Assembly: GCF_017939745.1 (NCBI RefSeq)
Contig: NZ_JAGKQQ010000002.1
Coordinates: forward strand, 186,001-250,000
DNA: 64,000 nucleotides
Source of the DNA: Gemmata palustris
GTDB taxonomy: Bacteria; Planctomycetota; Planctomycetia; Gemmatales; Gemmataceae
Reading direction: 5' to 3'
Below the pieces are notes generated by a model. That model searched no databases, had not been told where the DNA came from, and saw only the letters and a list, made by a program, of their open reading frames with translations. Below are positions 38,896 through 48,041 of the stretch, in pieces. A program made the position numbers and the translations under genes. Position 1 is the first letter of the stretch; each line of letters begins with the position of its first letter.

Positions 38896-41800
38896 TTATT
38901 TCGCAGACGTCGCGTGCGGGACACCGTTTGGTGGTGGGGCGGGTTCCCGGAGTTCGGTCAACCACGCATCGTCCCAATCCTGCGCGGGCGCGCCGGCGGT
39001 GGGCGCCGGGGGCGGGACGTAGACCCTTCGCCCGAACAGCAGGAACACGGCCGGCGTCACGATCTGGTCCATGAGCGTCGAAGTGAGCAACCCGCCGATC
39101 ACGACCACCGCGAGCGGGTGGAGGATCTCCTTGCCCGGTTGCCCGCCCCCGAGCGCGAGCGGAACGAGCCCGATCACCGCGACGCCCGCGGTCATCAGAA
39201 CGGGCGCCAGTCGCTCCAGACTGCCGCGCACGATCATCGCTTCTCCGAACGGTTCGCCCTCTTCGCGCATCAGGTGAATGTAATGGGCGATCATCATGAT
39301 TCCGTTGCGACTCACGATCCCGATGAGCGTGATGAACCCCACCCAGTGCGCGACCGAGAGCGTTGTGGCCTGTGACCACACGTGCGGCCACTTCCACCAC
39401 GGCACCCCGTGCAGTGCGACCGGGTCCGGGCGGTTGATGATGAGGAGCGCAGCGACCGCACCCAGACCGGCGAGCGGAACGTTGATGCCGAGCACCATGA
39501 GTGCGGCCCGCCACGAACCCAGGCACCGGCACAGGAGCAGGAACACGCCGACCACGGCGAGCGCCCCCAGCGCGAGGAGCCGGCCGTTCGCTTCCTGCTG
39601 GGCGCGGTACTGGCCGTCATCTTCGATCCGGTACTCCGCGCCCTGCGCCCTGAGCTTCTCTTCGGCGGGACGAATGGCCCGCTTGATGTCCGCGACTACG
39701 GTTCCCAGGCTGCGCCCCTGCACGTTGCACGACACCACGATTCTGCGAGCCACGTTCTCGTGATTGAGTGTGTTCGGGCCGGTCGTGTCCAGTACGTCCG
39801 CAACTTGATCCAGCGCGACGCGCTTGCCGGCCGGCGTGTCGAGAACCGTTTGACCGATCACGGTGGGTGAGTTCCGCGCGGTCTCGTCGTACCACACGAC
39901 CAGGCTGAAGTATTTCTCCGCGTCCAGCACGGTCGCGACGACGCGGCCCTTGTAGGCGGTCTCGAGCAGTCGGGCGACGTCGCCGGGCGCGAGCCCGTAC
40001 CGGGCCGCCTCCGCCACCTTGACGCGGAGCCGCACCTGCGAAATTTCCACCTGCGGTTCGACCTGGAGGTCCACCACCCCGGGAACCGCGCTCATCGCGT
40101 CGCGAATCTCCTGCGCCGCGTTCCGCAATTCCTGAAGGTCCGGGCCGAACACTTTGACCGCGACCTGAGCACGCACCCCGGACATGACGTGGTCGAGTCG
40201 GTGGCTGATCGGCTGACCCACGTTCGCGTTCACGTTCGGGATGCCGCTCACGCGGTCGCGGATGTCGGAGAGCACCTGTTCGTGCGGCCGACCGGATCTC
40301 TCAACGCCGTACTTGTGCAACCCCGGGACCGCACGCAGCAGCGCGTACCCGGCGCCCGGCTTCGGGTGCTCGTGCGGGGTCAGCCGGACGTCGAGTTCGG
40401 ACGTGTTCACGCCCTCCGCGTGTTCGTCCTGCTCCGCGCGCCCGGTGCGCCGCGACACCGACACGACCTCGGGGATTTGCAGCAGCGCGTGCTCGGTCCG
40501 TTCCGCGACGCGCCCGCTCTCGGCCAGACTGGTGCCCGGCGGGAGCTGGAGGTTCACCGTGACCGTGCCCTCGTTGAACGGTGGAAGGAACTCACTCCCC
40601 ATTCCGAACACGGCAAAGAGTGAAGCCGCAGACAGCAGAATCGCGGCCCCCAGAATCGGGCGCGGGTGCCGCAGAGTGAACCGCAGCACGCGGGCATCGA
40701 GCCACTTGAGCGCGCGGAGCAAGAGCGGATCGCGCGGGTGCGCCAGGGATTTCGCGCGCCCGAGTAAAAGGGACGCGAGTACCGGCGTGACGGTGAGCGA
40801 CACGACCAGCGACGCGAGGAGCGCGACGAGGTACGCGAGGCCGAGCGGCGCGAACATCCGCCCCTCCAGCCCCGACAGTGCGAACAGCGGCATCACGACG
40901 AGGCACACGATCAGCGTGGCGTAGACGATCGAGTTGCGGACCTCGCTCGACGCCCGGAAGATCACCTTCAGTGGCGGGTCCGGGACCGGCTTCTGCCGGT
41001 TCTCGCGCAGCCGGCGAAAGATGTTCTCCACGTCCACGATCGCGTCATCGACCAACTCACCGACCGCCACCGCGATTCCGCCGAGCGTCATCGTGTTAAT
41101 GGTGATCCCGAAGTAACTGAACACCAACACCGTCACCATAATCGAGAGCGGGATCGCCGTCATTGTGATAACGGAGGTGCGGATGCTCGCCAGGAACAGG
41201 AGCAGCACGACGAACACCCACACCGTTCCGTCGCGGATCGCCTCCACCACGTTGTCGATCGCGGTCTGGATGAAGTCGGCTTGCCGAAACACCCGGCGCT
41301 CCACGATCGTGCCGGCCGGGGCGTCGCGCTGCAGTTCTTCCAGTGCCCGGTCCAATTTCGGGGTCAGATCGAGGGTGTTGGCCCCGGGTTGTTTCTGCAC
41401 CGTCACGATGACCGATGCGCCGCCCGCGACCGCGTCCCCCTCTTTCACACGGGTGCTGCCCGCGCCGCGGCGAACCGGCCCGGCGAACCGCACGTCCGCG
41501 ACGTCCCGGATGCGGATCGCGCGCCCGTCGCGCCAGACGATCGGCGTTTCCTCGATCTGTTCCGGGGTCAGCGCCTGCCCGCTGATGCGGATGAGCGACT
41601 CGCGCGGGCCGCGTTCCATTACCCCGCCGCCCGCCAGGACGTAAGCTTTTTCCGCCGCGTCGGTCAGTTGTTGGAGCGTGACCTTCTGCGCCGCGAGCCG
41701 CGCGGGGGTCGTCACCACCTGATACTGCTTCAGGTGCCCGCCCATCACCGTGACCTGCGACACGCCGTCGATCGCCAGCAGCCGGTTGCGAACGGTGAAC

Positions 41801-42303
41801 TCCCCGAACGTCCGCAGTTCCATCCCGCGCTTCAGATCCTCTTCGGGCGTTTGCGCCGGGTCCGCGGGGCGCAAGCCGATGAGCATCACCTCGCCCATGA
41901 TGGACGAGATCGGGGCCATCACCGGGTTGGCGTCTTGCGGGAGCCGACTACGGACGAGTTGGAGCCGCTCCGACACGACCTGCCGGTCCTGGTACACATC
42001 GGTACCCCAATCGAACTCGACCCAAACGACCGACAGCCCGATGCCCGACGCGGACCGGACCCGCTTCACCCCGGTCGCGCCGTTCAGGGCGTACTCCAGC
42101 GGCCGGGTCACGAGCGCTTCGACCTCTTCGGGGGCCAGCCCCGGCGCCTCGGTCAGAATGGTGACCGTCGGGCGGTTCAGGTCCGGGAACACGTCCACGG
42201 GCGTGCGCGCGAGCTGGTACGCGCCCGCGACGACGACCGCGAGGGCGGCGATCAGTACGAGCGCCCGGTTCTGGAGCGAGAACGCGATCACGCGATCGAG
42301 CAC
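38896..42303 (-). CDS. Heavy-metal efflux RND pump (CusA/CzcA family)
   Basis: About 1135 residues from the GTG at 42303, which has GGGAGG seven bases upstream; an ATG at 42318 in frame immediately follows the adaptor stop. N-terminus L-D-R-V-I-A-F-S-L-Q-N-R-A-L-V is typical. Also present: P-V-D-V-F-P-D-L-N-R-P-T-V, the D-D-A-I-V-D-V-E-N segment (acidic residues of TM4 proton relay) and the E-G-T-V-T-V-N loop. Together with 12 transmembrane segments and two periplasmic loops this defines the HME-RND branch. It exports Cu(I)/Ag(I) or divalent metals through a tripartite complex. No outer-membrane factor gene is adjacent. Confidence 0.95.
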   Translation of the reverse strand: MLDRVIAFSLQNRALVLIAALAVVVAGAYQLARTPVDVFPDLNRPTVTILTEAPGLAPEEVEALVTRPLEYALNGATGVKRVRSASGIGLSVVWVEFDWGTDVYQDRQVVSERLQLVRSRLPQDANPVMAPISSIMGEVMLIGLRPADPAQTPEEDLKRGMELRTFGEFTVRNRLLAIDGVSQVTVMGGHLKQYQVVTTPARLAAQKVTLQQLTDAAEKAYVLAGGGVMERGPRESLIRISGQALTPEQIEETPIVWRDGRAIRIRDVADVRFAGPVRRGAGSTRVKEGDAVAGGASVIVTVQKQPGANTLDLTPKLDRALEELQRDAPAGTIVERRVFRQADFIQTAIDNVVEAIRDGTVWVFVVLLLFLASIRTSVITMTAIPLSIMVTVLVFSYFGITINTMTLGGIAVAVGELVDDAIVDVENIFRRLRENRQKPVPDPPLKVIFRASSEVRNSIVYATLIVCLVVMPLFALSGLEGRMFAPLGLAYLVALLASLVVSLTVTPVLASLLLGRAKSLAHPRDPLLLRALKWLDARVLRFTLRHPRPILGAAILLSAASLFAVFGMGSEFLPPFNEGTVTVNLQLPPGTSLAESGRVAERTEHALLQIPEVVSVSRRTGRAEQDEHAEGVNTSELDVRLTPHEHPKPGAGYALLRAVPGLHKYGVERSGRPHEQVLSDIRDRVSGIPNVNANVGQPISHRLDHVMSGVRAQVAVKVFGPDLQELRNAAQEIRDAMSAVPGVVDLQVEPQVEISQVRLRVKVAEAARYGLAPGDVARLLETAYKGRVVATVLDAEKYFSLVVWYDETARNSPTVIGQTVLDTPAGKRVALDQVADVLDTTGPNTLNHENVARRIVVSCNVQGRSLGTVVADIKRAIRPAEEKLRAQGAEYRIEDDGQYRAQQEANGRLLALGALAVVGVFLLLCRCLGSWRAALMVLGINVPLAGLGAVAALLIINRPDPVALHGVPWWKWPHVWSQATTLSVAHWVGFITLIGIVSRNGIMMIAHYIHLMREEGEPFGEAMIVRGSLERLAPVLMTAGVAVIGLVPLALGGGQPGKEILHPLAVVVIGGLLTSTLMDQIVTPAVFLLFGRRVYVPPPAPTAGAPAQDWDDAWLTELREPAPPPNGVPHATSAK

Positions 42304-42318
42304 GAATCCGCCTCCCAT

Positions 42319-44640
42319 TTATCGCAGTGACGAAAACGCCGTCATCAGCTCGTGCGCGCCCGTGGCCGCGACCGGCTCGCCCTCGGTCAGCCCGCGCGTG
42401 ATCGTCACGAGCCGGTCGTCGGCCGGTCCGGTCTCAACGGAGCGCCGGTCGAACGTCCCGTCCGGTTTGCGCACGAACACATATGATGCGGTCCCGTCCG
42501 TCACGACCGCGGACCGCGGAACGGCGAGCGCCGGCGCCCGGCGCCCGAGTACGACCACGAGCCCGGCGAGCTGGCCGTGCAACAGCGGGTGGGCCGGGTC
42601 CGCATCGAGTTCGACCCAAACGGACTGGGTGCGGTTCTCCGCGCCGAACGTGCGCCCGCTGCGCGCGACGAGAGCCGCGCCCACGAAGTCCGGGTCGGCG
42701 ACCAGTCGGACCCGCACGACCTGACCGGGTCGAATGCGCCCCGCGTCGCGCTCGGGCACGAACGCACGGACCGGGGCACGGGCGCTCGGGTCTCGAAGCT
42801 CGAACACCGACTCGTGCGCGGCCACGGCCTGCCCCAACACCTTGTCGAAGTTCACCACGATCCCGGCGAACGGGGCACGGATCGGAGCGAACCCGATGAG
42901 GCGCTTGTCGGCGAGAACCTGATCGATTTGCACCGGGAGCAGGCCCACTGTGAGGAGTTTGCGGCGGAACGTGTCTGACTGGTTCTTCAGGCTGTTAAGT
43001 TGGCTCTCCAGTTCCCACACGCGCGTCACCGCGACTCCGGCCCCCGCGTCCCGCAAGCGGTCGAGCCGGTCGGCCGCGAGAGCCGTTTCCAGGTGAACCC
43101 GGAGCAATTCCTGCTGAAGAACCAGGAGTTCCGGGCTGAACACTTCGGCCAGCACCTCGCCCGCAGTTACGGCCCGCCCGCGATCCGCCCGGATCGAGTG
43201 AACGGTGCCGGCGAGTTGGGACGCGGCGAATCCGCGGCGCGCGGGGGGCACATCGACGGTGCCCTCCAGTGCCAGCACCTCATCGAGTGCAACGAAGCGC
43301 GCCGGTTCCACGGTTAACCCGATGGTCCGCACCGCCTCGGGGCTCGGGCGCAGCACCGTGGGTGTAAAGAACGGCGCAAGTTCGTGCCCGCCGCGCGTAA
43401 CCACGCGGTCGCCGGGGAAGACCCCGCCGCCAACGATCTCGACCCGCTCGCCGGCCGTTCGCCCGACCACCACCGGCACCTTGCGGTACTCCGACGACTC
43501 GGCCGCGTTCGCCTCTTCGACCAGAACGAACCGCTCCACCCCTTCGCGGAGCACTGCGGCGCTCGGGACCGTCGGGCGGCCCGGGGCGCGTGTGCCCCCC
43601 GGAGCCGAAGCGCCCATTCCGCCGGTGACCGCCGCCAATGCGGGCGCGGCCGGCGCCGCGTTCGACACGACGAGTTGCACCTGGCCAGACATGCCCGGCC
43701 GGAAGCGCGGCTCGGACCCGCTCGGGTTACTGAGTTCCGCCCAGACCGTGGACACGTTCGTTGTCGGGTCGAGGTACTCGCTCTTAATTCGCACTGTTGT
43801 GCGGACGAGTTCGCCCGGGTACGCGGCTAGGTGCAGTTCGACCAACTGCCCGATCGCCACGCGGCGTAAGTCCTTCTCCAAAACCTCGATCCGAACCCAG
43901 ACGGTCGAAAGGTCCATCACCTCGGCCAGTTGCTCGGCCGGTTCGACCACCTTTCCGGTTGTCGCGTCCGCGCGGACAACGGTCCCGGACACGGGAGCGG
44001 TGACCGGCAGAGCCAAGCCGGGAAGTGCGGCGCTGCGCCGGATCACTTCGTCGAGTTGTGCGACGGACAGGCCCAACCCGAGCCACTTGCTCCGGGCGAG
44101 GGCGAGTGCATTGCGGTTCCGCGCCAAGCGCGTTTGCGCATCAATCACCAACTGTCCCGCCACGGCCCCGGCCTCGGCCGACTTGATCAGTTCCGCGACC
44201 TGCTTTTCGGCCAGCGCGATGTCGTTGCGGGCCGCGAGTACGTCGAGTTGCAGGGCATCAATTTCCAGGCTCTCGATCTCGGCAACAGTCGCCCCGGCCG
44301 CAACCGTTTGACCGGGTGTCACCGCCACGCGGACGACCCGACCCGGCACCCGGGCCGTAGCGAAGCCGTGGTTCGACCACGGCGCGACGAGCGAAGCGTA
44401 GGCCGACACTCGCTCTTCGATCGGCAACAACTCGACGGGTGCAGTATCGACATCAATGGCCGCTCGCGCATCGGCGGTGAGCACGAGGGTGCCCTTCTCC
44501 GCGTCCACCTGCGCGCCGCGCGTGGGCAGCGGCGCGTGCCCCTCGTGGGCCAGCAGCACCGCGGCCCCGATCGTGAGCACGCCCCCCACCGCAAGTAGCG
44601 CGGCGCGGCGGTGGGCTCTGGTTACTCGGGTGGTTGACAC
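42319..44640 (-). CDS. Double-module RND periplasmic adaptor
   Basis: 773 residues, GTG start at 44640 with GGGAGG upstream. Two complete membrane-fusion-protein modules follow in one chain: module 1 (about 50-370) with A-P-W-S-N-H-G-F-A-T-A-R-V-P-G-R and L-P-V-T-A-P-V-S-G-T-V-V; module 2 (about 420-770) with F-A-A-S-Q-L-A-G-T-V-H-S-I-R-A-D-R-G and I-R-A-P-F-A-G-I-V. Each has lipoyl halves around a helical hairpin. Ordinary CusB/CzcB adaptors are 350-520 residues with one module. The next gene is the RND pump, overlapping in regulation. H-E-G-H near residue 31 may bind metal. Two adaptors per pump protomer match the known 6:3 stoichiometry, so fusion would fix it at one chain per protomer. 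Confidence 0.9.
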   Translation of the reverse strand: MSTTRVTRAHRRAALLAVGGVLTIGAAVLLAHEGHAPLPTRGAQVDAEKGTLVLTADARAAIDVDTAPVELLPIEERVSAYASLVAPWSNHGFATARVPGRVVRVAVTPGQTVAAGATVAEIESLEIDALQLDVLAARNDIALAEKQVAELIKSAEAGAVAGQLVIDAQTRLARNRNALALARSKWLGLGLSVAQLDEVIRRSAALPGLALPVTAPVSGTVVRADATTGKVVEPAEQLAEVMDLSTVWVRIEVLEKDLRRVAIGQLVELHLAAYPGELVRTTVRIKSEYLDPTTNVSTVWAELSNPSGSEPRFRPGMSGQVQLVVSNAAPAAPALAAVTGGMGASAPGGTRAPGRPTVPSAAVLREGVERFVLVEEANAAESSEYRKVPVVVGRTAGERVEIVGGGVFPGDRVVTRGGHELAPFFTPTVLRPSPEAVRTIGLTVEPARFVALDEVLALEGTVDVPPARRGFAASQLAGTVHSIRADRGRAVTAGEVLAEVFSPELLVLQQELLRVHLETALAADRLDRLRDAGAGVAVTRVWELESQLNSLKNQSDTFRRKLLTVGLLPVQIDQVLADKRLIGFAPIRAPFAGIVVNFDKVLGQAVAAHESVFELRDPSARAPVRAFVPERDAGRIRPGQVVRVRLVADPDFVGAALVARSGRTFGAENRTQSVWVELDADPAHPLLHGQLAGLVVVLGRRAPALAVPRSAVVTDGTASYVFVRKPDGTFDRRSVETGPADDRLVTITRGLTEGEPVAATGAHELMTAFSSLR

Positions 44641-44654
44641 GATGAGCCTCCCGA

Positions 44655-45155
44655 TCAGTCCTGGTGGTGGGCGTACTTACGGGGAACAAAGTCGTTCCAG
44701 CGGGCCGACACTTTTTTCCCGTCTACCGTGAACTCGAACGTGACCCGCAGCGGCACGTCCGGGTCGATCCACGGGACCGCCGCGACGAAGTGCGAACAGC
44801 GGTCCGAACCTTCCCCCGCGGGGCGCTCGTTTAGCGGCGCGGGTTTGAACTCGACCTTCTTGACTCCGCCCTCTCCGGCGCGGATCTGGACCTCCGCGGT
44901 GAACGACCCGATTGGGATCGCGACCGGGCTCGCGGCGGCATCCGCCGTCTCGAAGAACACGTCCAACTCGTGCCCGGTCTTCGACAGGTGTGCGGTCAGC
45001 AGCGCGTGATACGGCCCGGCGTCCGCGATGAGCAGTTTGTCTCGCTCGTGGGTGTGTTCCCCGTGCTCTTCCTTCGGGGGCACGGCCGGGGGCGATGCGG
45101 GAGGTGTTCCGCACCCGGCGAGCGCGATCACGGTGCATGCGATGAAACGTTTCAT
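44655..45155 (-). CDS. Metal-system lipoprotein with His-rich N-terminus
   Basis: 166 residues. Leader K-R-F-I-A-C-T-V-I-A-L-A-G-C-G-T with lipobox. The mature start E-E-H-G-E-H-T-H-E-R-D and the end K-Y-A-H-H-Q-D are histidine clusters plausible for metal capture. The body (A-G-P-Y-H-A-L-L-T-A-H-L-S) is a small beta domain also seen in the larger lipoprotein of this operon. Fourteen bp before the adaptor gene on the same strand, so almost certainly co-transcribed. Likely periplasmic metallochaperone-like factor; function inferred. Confidence 0.75.
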   Translation of the reverse strand: MKRFIACTVIALAGCGTPPASPPAVPPKEEHGEHTHERDKLLIADAGPYHALLTAHLSKTGHELDVFFETADAAASPVAIPIGSFTAEVQIRAGEGGVKKVEFKPAPLNERPAGEGSDRCSHFVAAVPWIDPDVPLRVTFEFTVDGKKVSARWNDFVPRKYAHHQD

Positions 45156-45250
45156 GACTCCCCCGTTCGTTCGGACCGGGCCGCCCGTACCCGAGTAAAC
45201 CCACTAACCGGGTGCGGTGCGGCCTTCCCACCTTGGTATAGGAGTCACAT

Positions 45251-45637
45251 TCACGGGGCTTTCGGCTTCGCTTTGGCCTTCAGGTCCGCTACCTTGGTCA
45301 GTGTCGCATCCGGGTTCGCTTCGGCCTTGCGCACGCACCCCTTGCAGCACACGAACACCGGTTGCCCCTTGATCGTCAGTTTGATTGGGGCGCCCATCGA
45401 CCCGAGCCGCTCGTCGCTCGAGATGACGCACCACTCTTGTGCTTCCACCAGGGCTCGGTCCTCCGGGCTGAGCTTGGCCCGCTCCGCGGCGATTTCGTCC
45501 GCGGGCGCCTCATTGCCGGGCACATCGGGTTTGGGTGCGGTCGCGTTCTGCGCGGTGCGCTCCCCGCAACCAGCAAGTGCGAGCGCGAAGACCGCGACGG
45601 CGGCCGCCCGAGTAAGGGTGTAAGTGTTCACGAACAT
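45251..45637 (-). CDS. Small Cys-rich lipoprotein, metal binding likely
   Basis: 128 residues with a lipobox leader (V-F-A-L-A-L-A-G-C). The C-terminal half includes W-C-V-I-S-S-D-E-R-L-G-S-M-G and V-F-V-C-C-K-G-C-V-R-K-A. C-x-x-x... followed by C-C-x-x-C resembles TRASH/YHS-type metal-coordinating motifs. Shares this module with the larger lipoprotein 39 bp upstream. In the efflux operon it would bind Cu(I)/Ag(I) in the periplasm and hand it to the pump or its adaptor. Confidence 0.78.
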   Translation of the reverse strand: MFVNTYTLTRAAAVAVFALALAGCGERTAQNATAPKPDVPGNEAPADEIAAERAKLSPEDRALVEAQEWCVISSDERLGSMGAPIKLTIKGQPVFVCCKGCVRKAEANPDATLTKVADLKAKAKPKAP

Positions 45638-45676
45638 TGGCGTTCTCCGTGGTTGGGGTGGTGAGTAGTGAGCGAG

Positions 45677-46516
45677 TTACTTCTTAACGTACTCGGACGG
45701 ATCTTTGATCTCGTTCGGTTTGGTCTTCGCGAGCTGCACGAACTCGTCGATGCACGGCACGCAGCAAAACTCGTAGGTCTTCCCGCCGACCACCCAGGTG
45801 AACTTCGAGTTCGCCAGGGTCATCGAGATCGGGCAGGTCTTGTCGCCCGGCTTCGGCTTGGCGTTGTGGTCGGACTTGATGCCCTTGAACTTCGCGGCCG
45901 GGGACGTGTTCCCGTTCGCCTTGATATCGGCTGCCGTGTACTTCCCGCCCGGCGTCAGGTGGAGGGCCTTTGCGTCCTCGCCGTTAGCGCCCTCCGGCAT
46001 CGGGTCCGCGTCGTGGGCCGCGTTCTCATTTGAAAATGCGATTCGGAACCGCTCGGAACCGATCCGAATGTTGTTGATCGTGACGCGAACCGTCTTCCCC
46101 ACGAGGGCCTCCGGCAACTGGCCCACGAACAGCGACGTCTTCCCGGCCGAATCACCCTTCTGCGGTTCGGCCGCGAACTTCATCTCCGTAGCACCGTCGG
46201 TCGAGCCGGCGACGGTGACGTACCCGGCCAGCTCTTGCACCTCGATCTCCTGAATCCGGGCCTCGTCCTTACCCAGCGTGTACAACCTCACCGCACCGTT
46301 TTTGGCGAACACGGCTTCGGCGTGATAGCTGTCCGCCCCGAGCGAGATGAGGGTGCCGCCGTGCGCGCCCGGCTTGTGCCCGTGTGCCTCGTCGGGCTTG
46401 GTGGGCGCCGCTTTCGTTTCTGTGGGTTTTTCGGTGGGTGGCGGACTGTTGTTGCAGCCGACGAGAACCGCGGTCGCGGCAAAGAAGCCACCAAACAAAA
46501 CCCATTTACGGAACAT
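45677..46516 (-). CDS. Lipoprotein with C-terminal CCxxC metal-binding motif
   Basis: 279 residues from the ATG at 46516 (GGGAGAATA upstream), not from an upstream frame extension. Leader L-F-G-G-F-F-A-A-T-A-V-L-V-G-C with lipobox; H-G-H-K-P-G-A-H-G-G follows near the mature N-terminus. A beta-rich middle (D-S-Y-H-A-E-A-V-F) precedes C-P-I-S-M-T-L and Y-E-F-C-C-V-P-C-I-D-E-F, a TRASH/YHS-like zinc or copper site. Same strand and spacing as the other efflux genes. Related to the previous lipoprotein through the C-terminal module. Confidence 0.8.
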   Translation of the reverse strand: MFRKWVLFGGFFAATAVLVGCNNSPPPTEKPTETKAAPTKPDEAHGHKPGAHGGTLISLGADSYHAEAVFAKNGAVRLYTLGKDEARIQEIEVQELAGYVTVAGSTDGATEMKFAAEPQKGDSAGKTSLFVGQLPEALVGKTVRVTINNIRIGSERFRIAFSNENAAHDADPMPEGANGEDAKALHLTPGGKYTAADIKANGNTSPAAKFKGIKSDHNAKPKPGDKTCPISMTLANSKFTWVVGGKTYEFCCVPCIDEFVQLAKTKPNEIKDPSEYVKK

Positions 46517-46728
46517 GGCTATTCTCCCGCTGGGCCGGTTCGTGGGTGATGTCACCCGAACCATTGGCACAGCGTGCGTGTGAAAAATGGGATGCGATTC
46601 GTTCCCGCGGTTCGCCGCAGCAACGAACGAAGATAAATGTTTGGGCTCGTCACGCCGCTTGAAGCGGGGCGAAACACGGGCTGGTCGCCACGCCCGTTAC
46701 CAGGCGCGGTCGCGCGACGTGAAGTGGA

Positions 46729-47193
46729 TTAGCAGCGGAGGTTGTGGTGCGCGTAGAGGAGATCGGCCGTGGTCAATCGTGAGTGGTCGGTCCCGCACCG
46801 CTCGCGCGAAGTCTCGGGTAATAAGGCGGCGACTTCGCCCGCGGTGAGCGCGTCGAACAGCGGGTCCGCGTCGAGCGCGAGCAGTCGGAGGAAGGTCGTA
46901 ACGTCGCCCGAGGCGGATTCCGTTTGGACCGTCTGGGACTGGCTCGAACCGTCCTTGCAGGGGCACTTTTCCGAGGGCGTAGTGGGCTTCTGTGGGGCCG
47001 ACTTTTTCGTATGGTCCGGCGTAGTAGGAATCTGTTTGTGCGCGCAGCACGAAGACGGTGATTCAACAGAAACACGGTCGGGCCATGCTGTTGATTGCGA
47101 AAACGCTGAGGCCTTCCCCGCCGAGCAGCAGCAGAGCAACGGCCCCACCGCTACGGCGAAAATCAGGCAGTACATCAGCGCCCGACGCAACAT
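46729..47193 (-). CDS. Exported Cys-rich protein at head of the efflux operon
   Basis: 154 residues from the ATG at 47193; the ribosome site is weak. A signal-like helix (R-R-A-L-M-Y-C-L-I-F-A-V-A-V-G-P-L-L-C-C-C-S) is followed by P-S-S-C-C-A-H-K, a Ser/Thr/Pro/Lys stretch with C-P-C-K-D-G and a C-terminal helix-rich part. Cys pairs suggest a metal or redox role. It is first in the minus-strand run and 212 bp from the next gene. I do not recognise the family. Confidence 0.65.
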   Translation of the reverse strand: MLRRALMYCLIFAVAVGPLLCCCSAGKASAFSQSTAWPDRVSVESPSSCCAHKQIPTTPDHTKKSAPQKPTTPSEKCPCKDGSSQSQTVQTESASGDVTTFLRLLALDADPLFDALTAGEVAALLPETSRERCGTDHSRLTTADLLYAHHNLRC

Positions 47194-47372
47194 CTTGCCA
47201 CCGCCCCCAAACCGTAATGTGTCCGTATCAACCACAGTAATATTATCGACCGCGTCAAGGCACAAGTCCATCCCAATCGGGTTCGCCGCGTGGTCGCACG
47301 CCCGGGTGTTGGCCCGCGAATGTCATACAGAACGCGCAGAAACCCGGTGTTTCCTTCTGCTACAATCCCCTC

Positions 47373-47921
47373 ATGTCAACTACGATTCCTCTTGCCGACA
47401 TGCCGTTTGAAGCGGCCGCGCTCGCGGCGCGGGCGCACCAGCACCAGAAGCGCAAGGACAACCAGACGCCCTACGTCAGTCACGTGTTCCGCGTATGTCT
47501 TGTGGTGCGGCACACGTTCGGCTTCGACGACCCCAAAATGCTCGCCGCGGCGCTGCTGCACGACACCATCGAAGACACCACGATCGACTGTGACGACATC
47601 ATCGAGCAGTTCGGCGCGGACGTCGCCCGGTGGGTCGCCGCGCTCACCAAAGATATGCGCCTCCCGCACGACGAGCGCGAAGCTGTCTACGCGAAGGAAC
47701 TTGCCGCGGCCGAGTGGCAAGTGAAGGCGCTCAAGCTCGCCGATATGTACGATAACCTCAGCGATTCCAAGCACCTCTCCCCGGGCGGGCGCCGAAAGAC
47801 CGCGGCCAAAACGCGGTTCTACCTCGACGCCATTCGCCAACCGCTACCGGACCCGATCCGGCCCGCGCTCGCGCTGGTCGAGCAACGGCTCGCAGAACTC
47901 GAACGCAGTCTAACGCCGTGA
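47373..47921 (+). CDS. Small HD-domain hydrolase, (p)ppGpp-hydrolase-like
   Basis: 182 residues forming a stand-alone HD domain of the RelA/SpoT hydrolase or MESH1 type. Signature residues: A-A-R-A-H-Q-H-Q-K-R-K at the N-terminus, Y-V-S-H-V-F-R-V, L-L-H-D-T-I-E-D-T (HD and ED motifs) and L-K-L-A-D-M-Y-D-N. There is no synthetase domain, so it could hydrolyse ppGpp or another phosphorylated nucleotide (manganese-dependent). It is divergent from the efflux operon; the 179-bp space must contain both promoters. Confidence 0.85.
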   Translation: MSTTIPLADMPFEAAALAARAHQHQKRKDNQTPYVSHVFRVCLVVRHTFGFDDPKMLAAALLHDTIEDTTIDCDDIIEQFGADVARWVAALTKDMRLPHDEREAVYAKELAAAEWQVKALKLADMYDNLSDSKHLSPGGRRKTAAKTRFYLDAIRQPLPDPIRPALALVEQRLAELERSLTP

Positions 47922-48041
47922 TATTCTTGTTCGCTTGCGGGATTGCAGCTTTGGCCGGACGCGCGGAATCGGAATAATGTCGGTGTGCTTCTTGCCCGCA
48001 CCCATGCCGGCGCGGTTGAGAAACCGTCTTCGGAGACCCCC

